Source of the DNA: JACNKJ01 sp964344565
GTDB lineage: Bacteria; Krumholzibacteriota; Krumholzibacteriia; JACNKJ01
Length of the DNA: 64,000 nucleotides
Direction of reading: 5' to 3'
Assembly: GCA_964344565.1 (NCBI GenBank)
Contig: CAYFNT010000003.1
Coordinates: 124,001 to 188,000 of the forward strand
Shown: positions 8,816-17,669 of the stretch, in pieces
Position numbering within the stretch: position 1 is the stretch's first letter
Layout of the letters: each line of letters begins with the position of its first letter
Notes under the pieces: model-generated
Told to the model about the DNA's origin: nothing
The model's input: the letters and a program-made list of their open reading frames with translations, nothing else
Database searches by the model: none
Made by a program: the position numbers and the translations under genes

Positions 8816-10056
8816 GACAGGCGCTCCAGTTTCAGGGTGCGCAGGGCCGGCCCCTCGGCGTCCAGGACCGTCCAGCGCAGGCCCGCCATCTCGCAGACGC
8901 TACCCTCCTCGGGAACCTCGCCGAGCTGCTCCATGAGGAATCCGCCCAGGGTCTCGCTCTCCTCGGACATCAGGGGCATGCGCAGGATCTCGCAGGCCTG
9001 CTCCAGCTCCATGCGCGCCGAGGCGATGAGGGTGTCCTCGTCGGGCATGTAGAAGCGCTGGCTCTCGAAATCCCGGCGGTTGAGGATGTTCCCCACCAGC
9101 ACCTCGAAGAGGTCCTCCAGGGCGGCCAGACCGGCCAGGGATCCGTATTCGTCGAGCACCACCGCGAGGGTCTCGTCCTCGTCGAGCATCTCGGCGAGCA
9201 GGGGCCCGGCCATCTGGCTCTCGGGACAGAAGCGCACCGGCCGCGAGAGGGAGGACACGGGCTCCTCGGAGTTCTCGCGTCCCAGCAGATCCGCCGCGTA
9301 CAGGATGCCCACCACCCGATCGGGGCTCTCCCGGAAGAGCGGGATCTTCGAATATCCCTCCATGCGGATGGTCGCGATGGCCTCGCGGATGGGGGTGTCG
9401 TCCTCGATCAGGTAGATGTCCACCCGGGGGGTCATGGTCTCGGAGACCGGCGTGTCGCCCAGCTCGAAGACGCCGCTGACCATTTCCATTTCCTTCTCGC
9501 CCAGGGGACCTTCCTCCACGGCCACCTGCACCAGGGCCAGCAGGTCCTCTTCCTGAAGGCCCCGCCGGTCGCCGGGAAAGAAGCGCTGGAGCCCGCCGCG
9601 GAGGTTCTGGCTGAGGCGCTCGAGGGCGCCCGCCACCGGCCAGAGCATTCGATGGGCTCCGAGCAGCCGAGGCGCCACGCGCAGACTGGTGTTGCGCGGG
9701 TGCTGCACCGCGATGCTCTTGGGCAGGATCTCGCCGAAGAGCAGCACGGCCAGGGTGGTGGCGAGGGTGCTCACCAGGGGGCCGCGTTCCGGTCCCAGAT
9801 GCCGCAGGAAGAATCGCGTGGCCAGCACGGCCAGCACGATGTTCACCAGGGTATTGCCCACGAGGATGCTGGCCAGCACCTCCTGGAGCCGGTCCAACAT
9901 GTAGGCCACGCAGCGGGCGGGTCGGTCCTGCCGTTTGCGCAGCAGGTGCTTCTGGCTGTGGTCCAGGGCGAAGAGCGCGGTCTCCGAGCCCGAGAAGAAG
10001 CCCGAGAAGCCCAGCAGCAGCAGGATGCCCGCGCCCAGAAGGATGTCGGCGGTCAC
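8812..10056 (-). CDS. CNNM/CorC-type membrane protein (hemolysin family)
   Basis: 414 residues with the full CNNM transporter layout: DUF21 domain with FSGFFSGSETALFALDHSQ and FGEILPKSIAV (residues ~1-190), two CBS motifs (~205-330, TPRVDIYLIEDD and LDEYGSLAGLAALEDLFEVL), and a C-terminal CorC_HlyC domain (~340-414). Proposed Mg2+/Co2+ efflux or magnesium homeostasis in the inner membrane. The start is GTG at 10056, whose GTGA overlaps the stop of the hybrid kinase gene. Its own stop overlaps the following CNNM gene by ATGA, so three genes are translationally coupled. Confidence 0.88.
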   Translation of the reverse strand: MTADILLGAGILLLLGFSGFFSGSETALFALDHSQKHLLRKRQDRPARCVAYMLDRLQEVLASILVGNTLVNIVLAVLATRFFLRHLGPERGPLVSTLATTLAVLLFGEILPKSIAVQHPRNTSLRVAPRLLGAHRMLWPVAGALERLSQNLRGGLQRFFPGDRRGLQEEDLLALVQVAVEEGPLGEKEMEMVSGVFELGDTPVSETMTPRVDIYLIEDDTPIREAIATIRMEGYSKIPLFRESPDRVVGILYAADLLGRENSEEPVSSLSRPVRFCPESQMAGPLLAEMLDEDETLAVVLDEYGSLAGLAALEDLFEVLVGNILNRRDFESQRFYMPDEDTLIASARMELEQACEILRMPLMSEESETLGGFLMEQLGEVPEEGSVCEMAGLRWTVLDAEGPALRTLKLERLS

Positions 10057-11072
10057 GGCGCGCCCTCCTTCAGGATCCGCAGCTCCTCCTGCAGGGGCGC
10101 CAGCCCGGGTTTGATCAGCACGCGGTCCACGCCCGGATGTCCGCCGCGGGCTTCCTCCCTGTCGCCGGTGAGCAGCAGGGTGCGTGTGGCGGGATGTTCG
10201 TCCTTGATCCTGGCCAGCGCGGATCCGCCGTCCTCGCCGGGCAGGCCCAGGTCGGCCAGCACGGCCCGCCAGGGCCCCGCCTCCGCGGGCAGATCCTCGA
10301 AGCGGGCGGCCTCGTCCACGCGGAATCCGTCGCGCCGGATGAGCTCCGCCAGCATGGCGCGCAGCCCGGGATCGTCCTCCACCACCAGCAGGCGCGGCCC
10401 ATCGATGCGGCGGAAGGTCATGCGCGTGAGAGGCGAGGTGTCGATTTCCATGCGGAGTCCGAGCTGCTCGGCCCGGCGGAGGATCTCCCCCAGCCCGCGT
10501 CCGTGCTCCCCTTCGGTCTCCGGCGCTCGGCCGGCGCGAAGGCTGTCGGCCAGGGGCTCCGGCAGTGCCTCGCCCCCGTTCTCCACGGCGATGCCCTCCC
10601 CGTCGACCGTCAGGTGCAGGGGTCCTTGAGGAGCCGCCTTGCAGGCGTTCTCCAGCAGATTCAGCAGCAGGGCGTGCAGGGCCTCTTCCGATCCGGGAAA
10701 GAGCCAGGGATCGGGGAGGTCGAGGCGGCAACGGTCGGAGTTCAGGCGACCCGCACGATGGAAACGCTCCCAGATCTCGCGGACCAGGGGCGCACGGTCC
10801 AGGGAGGCCTCGGCCCCGGGCGCGGCGCCTTCCTCGAGGATGCTTTGGGCGCGGGCCAGTCCCCGGTCCAGACGATTCAGGAGGGAGGGCACGAGTTCGC
10901 CCGGCTCCTGCTCGCTTCTCGCCAGGCGGTCGCGGCTGAGACGGAGGTCCACCGCGAGCAGGGCGAGTTGATGGCGGAGATCGTGGGCCTTGTCCGGCCG
11001 ATAGGTTTTCTGGGGTTCATCCATGGATCGATCGGGCGAAGAGTCGGGCTTTGCGCGGGCCTTGTCAAGCAC
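10053..11072 (-). CDS. Soluble hybrid histidine kinase with C-terminal receiver domain
   Basis: 339 residues without transmembrane segment or recognisable sensor. An H-box-like DLRHQLALLA lies near residue 32 and an N-box LLNLLENACKAAP near 140. The G2-like HGRGLGEI region is present, but the G1 box is weak (VENGGEAL). A REC domain from ~225 has acidic DD in VVEDDPGL, phospho-acceptor Asp in LADLGLPGEDGG, and Lys in VLIKPG. The kinase core looks divergent and it may act mainly as a phosphatase or scaffold. The start is either GTG 11072 or ATG 11024, neither with an ideal ribosome-binding site. Coupled to two CNNM genes downstream. Confidence 0.72.
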   Translation of the reverse strand: MLDKARAKPDSSPDRSMDEPQKTYRPDKAHDLRHQLALLAVDLRLSRDRLARSEQEPGELVPSLLNRLDRGLARAQSILEEGAAPGAEASLDRAPLVREIWERFHRAGRLNSDRCRLDLPDPWLFPGSEEALHALLLNLLENACKAAPQGPLHLTVDGEGIAVENGGEALPEPLADSLRAGRAPETEGEHGRGLGEILRRAEQLGLRMEIDTSPLTRMTFRRIDGPRLLVVEDDPGLRAMLAELIRRDGFRVDEAARFEDLPAEAGPWRAVLADLGLPGEDGGSALARIKDEHPATRTLLLTGDREEARGGHPGVDRVLIKPGLAPLQEELRILKEGAP

Positions 11073-11077
11073 GCTCC

Positions 11078-11106
11078 TTGACGCCCCTGTGGGCCTAACC
11101 TAAACT
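11078..11106 (+). promoter_or_regulatory. Sigma70-like promoter of the LPS core operon
   Basis: TTGACG (11078-11083), 17-base spacer, TAAACT (11101-11106). The heptosyltransferase ATG lies ~20 bases beyond the expected start site. It sits in the 59-bp divergent gap opposite the hybrid kinase gene. Confidence 0.6.
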
Positions 11107-11131
11107 GCGCCTTCCCGGAAAACGAGGCGGC

Positions 11132-12148
11132 ATGCGCACACTGGTCATCCGATTCAGCGCCCTGGGCGATCTGGTGCTGACCCTTCCCGCCCTGCGGGAT
11201 CTGTCCGCCGCCGGCCACCGTCTCCATTTCCTCACCCTCGACCGCTTCGCGCCCCTGCTCGAGCCCCTTCCGGAACTGGAGCGCATCTGGACCCTGGATC
11301 CCGCCGAGGGGTTCGGGGGCCTGCGGGATCTGGCGCGCCGTCTGTCCGAGATCGAATTCGACGCAGTCCTCGACCTCCACGACAACCTCCGCAGTCGCGG
11401 CCTCCGCCTGCTCATGGCCGGCCGCGGTCCCCGCTGGACCCGCACCCGCCGCGACGGGCTGCGCCGCCGCCTGCTGGCCGGAGCCCCCGACACCCTCAAG
11501 GCCGCCCTGCGGGAGCGTCCCTACCTGCCCGTGCTGGAGCGGCACCGGGAGGCCGCCGCGCGCCTGTGCGGAGCGGAAGCCGCCGGCGAGAAGACCTACC
11601 CCCTGAGCGAGGCCCTCCGCGCATCCGTGGACGAGGAGCTCGAGGCCCTCGGCCTACCCCGGGATGCCCGTCCCCTGGCCCTGGCCCCCGGCGCGGCCTG
11701 GCCCCAGAAGGCCTGGCCCCGATTCGCCGACTTCCTCGCGGCCCTGCCCGGCGACCTGCCGCTGCTGGTTCTGGGCGGACCCGGCGAGGAGGAGCTCTGC
11801 CGCGAGATCGCCGGCGAGCGGGCGCTGGCCTTCGCGGGAGCCATCCCCCTGCCGCGCCTGGCCGCGGCCCTGGCCCGCTGCCGGGGACTGGTGGGCGGCG
11901 ACAGCGGCCTGGCCCATCTCAGCGAGGCCGTGGGACGGCCGGTCTGCACCCTCTTCGGTCCCACCGTGCCCGAGTTCGGCTTCGCCCCTCGCCTGGCCGA
12001 GAGCCTGCTCATCCAGCGGGATCTGGCCTGTCGCCCCTGCTCCCTCCACGGCAAGCGTCCCTGCAAGTACGATGACCGGCGCTGCCTGGCCGGCCTGGAA
12101 CCCGAAGCGGTGCTCGCCGAACTCCGCGAGGGAGGATGGCTGTGGTGA
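11132..12148 (+). CDS. Glycosyltransferase family 9 (ADP-heptose:LPS heptosyltransferase-like)
   Basis: 338 residues with a GT-B fold, acting at the cytoplasmic face of the inner membrane to add heptose (or a related sugar) to the LPS inner core. The start MRTLVIRFSALGDLVLTLPA is the family signature, with the GD of the acceptor site. The C-terminal half has GGDSGLAHLSEAVGRPV and the Cys-rich CRPCSLHGKRPCKYDDRRC, typical of heptosyltransferases. The ORF overlaps waaA by a few bases and shares its promoter. Sugar specificity (WaaC, WaaF or WaaQ type) cannot be decided here. Confidence 0.9.
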   Translation: MRTLVIRFSALGDLVLTLPALRDLSAAGHRLHFLTLDRFAPLLEPLPELERIWTLDPAEGFGGLRDLARRLSEIEFDAVLDLHDNLRSRGLRLLMAGRGPRWTRTRRDGLRRRLLAGAPDTLKAALRERPYLPVLERHREAAARLCGAEAAGEKTYPLSEALRASVDEELEALGLPRDARPLALAPGAAWPQKAWPRFADFLAALPGDLPLLVLGGPGEEELCREIAGERALAFAGAIPLPRLAAALARCRGLVGGDSGLAHLSEAVGRPVCTLFGPTVPEFGFAPRLAESLLIQRDLACRPCSLHGKRPCKYDDRRCLAGLEPEAVLAELREGGWLW

Positions 12149-13422
12149 TCCTCGCCCTCTATCGGCTCATGGCACCCCTGGCCGCTCTCGCCCTGCCCCT
12201 CTTCGCGCGCTTCTCGCCCAAGCTGGCGGCCACCCTCAGGTGGCGAAGGGAATCGCCGGGCGCCGCGGGGATCCGGTCCGGCGCCTTCCCCCGCTACCTG
12301 GTCCACGCCTCCTCGGCGGGAGAGCTGGAGCAGGCCCGTCCCATCATGGCGGAAATCCGAAGGCGGCATCCCGAGGCGGCCATCCTGGCCACCCTGTCCT
12401 CGGCCTCGGCCCGCCGCGCCGCCGAGGATCTGCCCGAGGCGGACCGGGCCATCCCCATGCCCGCCGACACGCCCCGGGCCATGGCGCAGCTTTGCGAGGA
12501 CTTCGCGCCGGATCTCGTTTTCGTGGTGAAGTGGGACCTCTGGCCGAATCTCATGGGCGAGGCGAAGCGCCGGGGTCTACCGATATTCCTGCTGGGCGGC
12601 GTGCTGTCGGCCGAGTCGAGACGGGCCCGCTGGCCGGGACGCCTGCTGTCCCGCCCCGTCCACGCCATGCTGGACGGCGTCGGCGCCGCCACCGAAAGCG
12701 ATGCGGAGCAGTTCCGCCGGCTGGGAGTTCCTTCCGCGCGCATGGAGGTGACCGGAGACACCCGCTTCGACCGGGTCCTGGAGCGTCGCGAGGAAGGGCG
12801 GCCCTACCCACTGGCCGACTCGCCCCATGCCCGGGAGACCTGCCTGGTTGCCGGCAGCAGCTGGCCCGCCGAGGAGGGCATGCTACTGGAAGCCTATCCG
12901 CGCATCCTCGCCGAGCATCCCGAAGCCCGCCTGCTGGTGGCTCCCCACGAGCCCAGCGAAGAGAACCTGCGCCGCCTCGAAGAGGCGTCGAGCCGCGCGG
13001 GCCTTCCCTCCGCGAGGATGTCGAGCCTGGGCGAAATGCCCGCCGGCTGCGTGGTCCTGGCCGACAGCCTCGGCGTTCTGGCCGAACTCTACGCCCTCGG
13101 CTCCCTGGCCCTGGTGGGTGGAGGATTCGGCGACGGCGTGCACAGCGTGCTCGAACCCGCGGCCCACGGATTGCCCGTGCTCATGGGTCCCCGCATCGGA
13201 CGCGCCGCGGAAGCCGGGGAAATGGTGTCGGAAGGAGCAGGTCTCGTGATTCGCGATGCCAACGAGCTGGAGGCGGCATGGCGTCTCCACCTGGAGGATC
13301 CTGCCCGCAGGGAACGCAGCTCCGCTCGGGCGCTCCAGTTCGTGGAGTCCGGCGCGGGAGCCGCTCCCCGAAGTCTCGACTTCGCGGAAAGGACCCTGGG
13401 ATCCATCGGAAAACTTGGCTGA
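12142..13422 (+). CDS. waaA: 3-deoxy-D-manno-octulosonic acid (Kdo) transferase
   Basis: Transfers Kdo from CMP-Kdo to lipid IVA, the first step of LPS core assembly. It is a 426-residue, membrane-anchored GT30 enzyme. It has one N-terminal hydrophobic anchor, HASSAGELEQARPI (equivalent to the HAVSVGE catalytic Glu motif), VFVVKWDLWPN, TGDTRFDRV, and the CMP-Kdo binding region GGGFGDGVHSVLEPAAHG. The GTG at 12142 (or 12145, which would make a GTGA overlap) is preferred to the ATG at 12136, because GGAGG at 12131-12135 abuts that ATG and is spaced 6-9 bases from the GTGs. Confidence 0.92.
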   Translation: MVILALYRLMAPLAALALPLFARFSPKLAATLRWRRESPGAAGIRSGAFPRYLVHASSAGELEQARPIMAEIRRRHPEAAILATLSSASARRAAEDLPEADRAIPMPADTPRAMAQLCEDFAPDLVFVVKWDLWPNLMGEAKRRGLPIFLLGGVLSAESRRARWPGRLLSRPVHAMLDGVGAATESDAEQFRRLGVPSARMEVTGDTRFDRVLERREEGRPYPLADSPHARETCLVAGSSWPAEEGMLLEAYPRILAEHPEARLLVAPHEPSEENLRRLEEASSRAGLPSARMSSLGEMPAGCVVLADSLGVLAELYALGSLALVGGGFGDGVHSVLEPAAHGLPVLMGPRIGRAAEAGEMVSEGAGLVIRDANELEAAWRLHLEDPARRERSSARALQFVESGAGAAPRSLDFAERTLGSIGKLG

Positions 13423-13485
13423 CAAGCCCCTTCGACTACTGTAATTTTCCCCTGATCGCCTCGCCCCGAAACGCAGGAGAATCGC

Positions 13486-14880
13486 ATGACGCCTCGCCAA
13501 GGCCGCAACCCCTACGCCCCCATCCTCTTCCCAGCCCTACTACTTCTGCTCGCGCTCCCCGCCGCGGCCTTTCAGGTGGGCCTGCCTCCCATCGTCGGCA
13601 CGGAGAGTATCGAGGAATCCGATCGGGAGAACCTGGAGACGGCCGTCCGGGACGAGCTTCGGGCCGCCTTCCCCTCCGGGGAATGGAATCTCATGCCGGG
13701 CGATCTGCTGGCCCTCGCCCTCGCGGGCAAGGACCTCGATCCGGCCACCTGCGCCGAGGAGGCCTGCTTCGCCGAGATGGGGCGCGCCGTGGGCCTGGAC
13801 ATCCTGATCATGGGATACTTCCGCCGCAGCAGCAACGAGGACAGGCTCCTGCTCAAGCTCTACGACGTTTCCAGCGGCAAGATGGAGGGATTCATCCGCG
13901 TCTCGGGCAGCGAACCCCGGGCCCTGCGCAGCAGCCTGCCGGAGGACTGCCGCAGGCTCCTGCATCCCTATCGCGATTGGAAACCGGCGGAGGAGGCCGA
14001 ACTGGCCGGCGAGGACACCGATCTGCTCACCGAGGCCTGGGCGGCTCAGAGCGACGACGCGGCCGAGAGTCTCGTTGGGGCCGAAGAGGAAGAAGAGGCG
14101 GTGCGCGAGCCCGCGGCGCCGGCGAAGAGCGGACGCACCCCCGGCGCCCTGGTTTCGGGCTGGAGTTTCGGTCCCAACGTCAGCACCTATTCGGGACCGA
14201 ACCACGCGGTGCTCATGAACCACATCAACAACATCGGAAGCGTCATGGGCGAACCCATCTCGCTCTTCCAGAGCTTCGAGGTGGGCACGTCCCTGGGCTT
14301 CAACGTGCTGCGGCATTTCAACGGTCCCATCAGCTTCGTCGCGGACTACCACTTCACCCAGTACAGCCAGCACGCCTCCTTCGTGCCCCACGGCTGGGAA
14401 TCGGACCGAACGGTGGATAGCAAGCTCCACGAGTTCGGCCTCGGCATCCACTACGCCCTGAGCTTCGTGCGCTCCAAGACCGTGGAACCCTTCGTGGCCG
14501 CCAGCGTGACCCTGCTCTACGCCGACAGCTACCTGGACATCGCCCTGGACAACGTGTCCGATTCTCCCAACGGCGATCCGGGCACGGCCTATCCCGACTA
14601 CGACACCCGCATCGAGTCCACCGACATGTCCATCGGCGCGGCGGCCAGCGTGGGCCTGAACTATCGCCTCAACCGCAGCGTGATGATCCAGGGACAGCTC
14701 GGCGGCACCATGGGCCAGGTGAGCCAGTACTTCGACTACGAGGGCTCCCTGCAGCACATCACGCCGGACGCGAATCAATCGGAGATCGAGGATCCCAGCG
14801 ACAACGACATACTCTGGGGATCCTATCCCCTCGAACTGAACGGGCTCCGCCTGAGCCTGGGTCTGCTCGTCACCCTCTAG
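13486..14880 (+). CDS. Exported protein: TolB/CsgG-like N-domain plus outer-membrane barrel-like C-domain
   Basis: 464 residues. Signal peptide ends at PAAAF. Residues ~30-190 resemble the nucleotide-free TolB/FlgO-like domain found in secreted bacterial proteins, with the paired-Cys CAEEACFAEMGRAVGLDILIMG. An acidic linker (~195-225) follows. The last ~230 residues have alternating hydrophobic strands and aromatic belts (LGIHYALSFVRSKTVEPFVA), like an 8-10-stranded barrel. AGGAGA precedes the ATG. The M1 peptidase gene begins 14 bases after its stop, so they are likely co-transcribed. Function unknown. Confidence 0.65.
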   Translation: MTPRQGRNPYAPILFPALLLLLALPAAAFQVGLPPIVGTESIEESDRENLETAVRDELRAAFPSGEWNLMPGDLLALALAGKDLDPATCAEEACFAEMGRAVGLDILIMGYFRRSSNEDRLLLKLYDVSSGKMEGFIRVSGSEPRALRSSLPEDCRRLLHPYRDWKPAEEAELAGEDTDLLTEAWAAQSDDAAESLVGAEEEEEAVREPAAPAKSGRTPGALVSGWSFGPNVSTYSGPNHAVLMNHINNIGSVMGEPISLFQSFEVGTSLGFNVLRHFNGPISFVADYHFTQYSQHASFVPHGWESDRTVDSKLHEFGLGIHYALSFVRSKTVEPFVAASVTLLYADSYLDIALDNVSDSPNGDPGTAYPDYDTRIESTDMSIGAAASVGLNYRLNRSVMIQGQLGGTMGQVSQYFDYEGSLQHITPDANQSEIEDPSDNDILWGSYPLELNGLRLSLGLLVTL

Positions 14881-14894
14881 CCGGGAAAGAGGAA

Positions 14895-16985
14895 ATGAAG
14901 AAGCTCGCCCCCGCACTGCTCCTTTTGCTCCCCGCCCTGGTGGCCTTCGCGCCCTTCGAAGGGCTGCCCTACGACAAGCCGTTCTACCCCGACCAGGCGC
15001 GGCACGCCGGCGCTTGCGGACACGGGGCCCCCCAACTGGATCGCGACGGCGAGAGCCAGGCCGGTCAGATCGAGTGGCGAGCCGACTGGTACAAGATCGA
15101 GGCCGAGCTCTTCCTCGACGCCGATTTCGAGGACGGCGATTTCGTCTCCACCGTGACGCTCCACGCCACTCCCGTGGCCGAAACCGGCATCCTGGTGCTC
15201 GACGCGCTCTGGAACGTGGAGATCCAGGACGTCCGGGTGAACGATGCGGCGGCGGACTTCGAGCACGATGGCGTCGCTCTGCTCACCATCCAGACGCCGG
15301 GGGCCGAAGTGGGCGTGCAGATGCAGGTGGAAGTGGACTACATCGCCCACGAGAACGAGGACGGATTCGGCGCCTTCGTCTTCGATCCCTACAACGTCAG
15401 CGAGGGGCCCTACACGGGCATCCACCCCCTGGTCTACACCATGACCCAGACCCAGTACGCGGGCAGCTGGTGGCCCTGCATCGACAGGCTGGATCAGCGG
15501 GCGGATTCCATGTCCATCAAGATCACGGTGGACGAAGACCTGGTGGTGGCGTCCAACGGCAGCCTCGAATCGGTGAGCGAAGTCGGCGGCGGGAAGCGCA
15601 GCTTCCACTTCATGGAACGCTATCCGATTCCGAGCTACCTGGTGGCCATCACCATCACCGACTTCTATTCGCCCACCGGCGACGGATATCCCTACACCAT
15701 CGACTACAGCTTCGAGGACGGCCACGTGATGCCCCTGGTCATGTACGCCTTCCTGCACCACACCGACGATGCCCTGGCCTCCTTCGAACCCTGGACCGCC
15801 GACCAGCTCGACTGCTTCGGCGACCGCTTCGGCGAGTATCCCTATCGGGACGAGAAGTACGGCATCGTGGAGTACCGCTTCTCCGGCGGCATGGAACACA
15901 TGACCCTCAGCAGCATCGGCAGCACGACGCTGCTGGGCGAAGATCCCATCAACTACGTGCTGCCCCACGAATCGGCCCACCAATGGTTCGGCGACCTGGT
16001 CACCTGCGCGAGTTGGGAGGACATCTGGCTCAACGAGGGTTTCGCCACCTACCTCGAGGCCCTCTACTACGAACACGTGGGGCGGTGGACCCCCGGCGAC
16101 TACATGTTCAGCCGGCGCTCGCGCCTCGAGTTCGAGGGCACCATCCACGACCCGGTGAGCACCTTCGGACGGACCACCTACTGGAAGGGCGGCTGGGTGC
16201 TGCACATGCTGCGGGGGCGGCTGCGCCACCACTTCGGCGAGCACGCCGAGACCTACGCCCTGGGCGAGTCGGAAGGCGACAACCTCTTCTATTCCATGCT
16301 GGAGCACTGGGCCCAGGACGAGCCGCGACGTTTCGGAACCGCCAGCACCGAGGACTTCATCGTCCACTGCGAGAACTTCAGCGGACTCAGCCTGCGGCCC
16401 TTCTTCGAGCGCTGGCTCTACGACAGCGGGCGTCCCCACTACTTCAACAGCTGGACCGCCGGCGAAGGCGGCGCGGGTTTCGAGGTGGACGTGACCCTCC
16501 GCCAGGTGCAGCCCGGCGCTCTCTTCGGCGAACCCCTGGATCTCATGTTCCGCTTCGCGAGCGGCGACAGCATCGTCGAGACCGTGCTGCCGGATCAGGC
16601 GGACCAGAGCTTCAGCTTCGACTACGCCGAGAAGCCCACGGCCATGGAGCTGGACCCCCATCACAAGGTGCTCCACCGCGCCGTGAGCTTCGAGACGCCC
16701 CTGCGCGTCGATGCGCCGGTGCCCAATCCCTTCGGTTCCAATCGAGGCGTGCACGTGCAGGTGAATCTGCTCGAGTCGGGCTACCTGCGCGCCGTGCTCT
16801 ACGACGCCTCGGGTCGATTGGTGAGGGTTCTATTCGACGGCCAGGCCGAGCCTCCCTACGAGGAGCTCTTCTGGTCGGGCCGCGACCATCTCGATAACTT
16901 CAGCGCCTACGGAGTCTATCTGCTTCGCGTGGAGAGCGCGGGATACGTGGAAGTGGAGAAGCTGGTCTTCCTGCCCGTGGACTAG
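14895..16985 (+). CDS. Exported M1-family metallo-aminopeptidase with FlgD-like C-terminal domain
   Basis: 696 residues. It has a signal peptide (MKKLAPALLLLLPALVAFA), a gluzincin catalytic domain with zinc ligands H358 and H362 in HESAHQWFGD and E381 in WLNEGFATYLE (HEXXH-X18-E), and the exopeptidase motif GGMEH before it. The tail from ~600 is FlgD-like/type IX-like: VPNPFGSN, LYDASGRLVRVL, SAYGVYLLRVES, ending KLVFLPVD. It probably trims peptides at the cell surface or outside the cell. Its stop codon shares the bases CTAG with the convergent nth gene. Confidence 0.9.
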   Translation: MKKLAPALLLLLPALVAFAPFEGLPYDKPFYPDQARHAGACGHGAPQLDRDGESQAGQIEWRADWYKIEAELFLDADFEDGDFVSTVTLHATPVAETGILVLDALWNVEIQDVRVNDAAADFEHDGVALLTIQTPGAEVGVQMQVEVDYIAHENEDGFGAFVFDPYNVSEGPYTGIHPLVYTMTQTQYAGSWWPCIDRLDQRADSMSIKITVDEDLVVASNGSLESVSEVGGGKRSFHFMERYPIPSYLVAITITDFYSPTGDGYPYTIDYSFEDGHVMPLVMYAFLHHTDDALASFEPWTADQLDCFGDRFGEYPYRDEKYGIVEYRFSGGMEHMTLSSIGSTTLLGEDPINYVLPHESAHQWFGDLVTCASWEDIWLNEGFATYLEALYYEHVGRWTPGDYMFSRRSRLEFEGTIHDPVSTFGRTTYWKGGWVLHMLRGRLRHHFGEHAETYALGESEGDNLFYSMLEHWAQDEPRRFGTASTEDFIVHCENFSGLSLRPFFERWLYDSGRPHYFNSWTAGEGGAGFEVDVTLRQVQPGALFGEPLDLMFRFASGDSIVETVLPDQADQSFSFDYAEKPTAMELDPHHKVLHRAVSFETPLRVDAPVPNPFGSNRGVHVQVNLLESGYLRAVLYDASGRLVRVLFDGQAEPPYEELFWSGRDHLDNFSAYGVYLLRVESAGYVEVEKLVFLPVD

Positions 16986-17626
16986 GCCTTCGACGGACAA
17001 TCCTCCGCCAGGGCGCACTCGCCGCAGCGGGGCTTGCGCGAGGGACAGACCGCGCGGCCGTGCATGATGAGCTGATGGCTGAGCAGGGTCCAGCTTTCGG
17101 GCGGGAAGAGCGCGCAGAGATCCTTCTCCACCTTCACCGGATCTTCGTGGCGCGTCAGGCGCAGGCGCCGTGACAGCCGCCCCACATGGGTGTCCACCGG
17201 AAAGCCGGGCAGGCCGAAGGCGTTTCCGAGGATCACGTTGGCGGTCTTGCGGCCGATGCCGGCCAGGGCGGTGAGTTCGTCCATGGTGCCGGGCACCTCG
17301 CCCTCGTGCCTCTTCAGGATATCCTTCGCCGCGGCCTTCAGGTTCTTGGCCTTGTTGCGGTAGAATCCCGTGGAGTGGATGAGCTTCTCCAGCCGTGCCT
17401 GGGGAATCTTCGCCAGGGCCGCCGCATCGGGCGCGGCGGCGAAGAGCGCCGGCGTCACCATGTTCACGCGCTCGTCGGTGCACTGGGCGCTGAGCACGGT
17501 GGAGACCATCAGCTGGTAGGGATCCACGAAATCCAGGCTGCAGCTGGCCTCGGGATAGAGGCGCAGCAGTTCCTTTCGGATGCGTTCGGCGCGCAGTTTT
17601 CTATTCTGGATGCTTTCGCGGGGCAT
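16982..17626 (-). CDS. nth: Endonuclease III
   Basis: Bifunctional DNA glycosylase/AP lyase removing oxidised pyrimidines, 214 residues. The HhH-GPD core is clear: helix-hairpin-helix LAGIGRKTANVILGNAF with catalytic Lys127, and VDTHVGRLSRRL with catalytic Asp145. The 18-residue spacing between them equals that of E. coli (K120/D138). The [4Fe-4S] loop C-x6-C-x2-C-x5-C is intact (CPSRKPRCGECALAEDC). ATG 17626 (MPRESIQNRK) is chosen because family similarity begins there. Divergent from yjbQ, with a 43-bp gap. Confidence 0.95.
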   Translation of the reverse strand: MPRESIQNRKLRAERIRKELLRLYPEASCSLDFVDPYQLMVSTVLSAQCTDERVNMVTPALFAAAPDAAALAKIPQARLEKLIHSTGFYRNKAKNLKAAAKDILKRHEGEVPGTMDELTALAGIGRKTANVILGNAFGLPGFPVDTHVGRLSRRLRLTRHEDPVKVEKDLCALFPPESWTLLSHQLIMHGRAVCPSRKPRCGECALAEDCPSKA

Positions 17627-17669
17627 GCCGCAGTGTAACCAGGCCTGGGCCCCGCGGCAAGGAGGCGGC

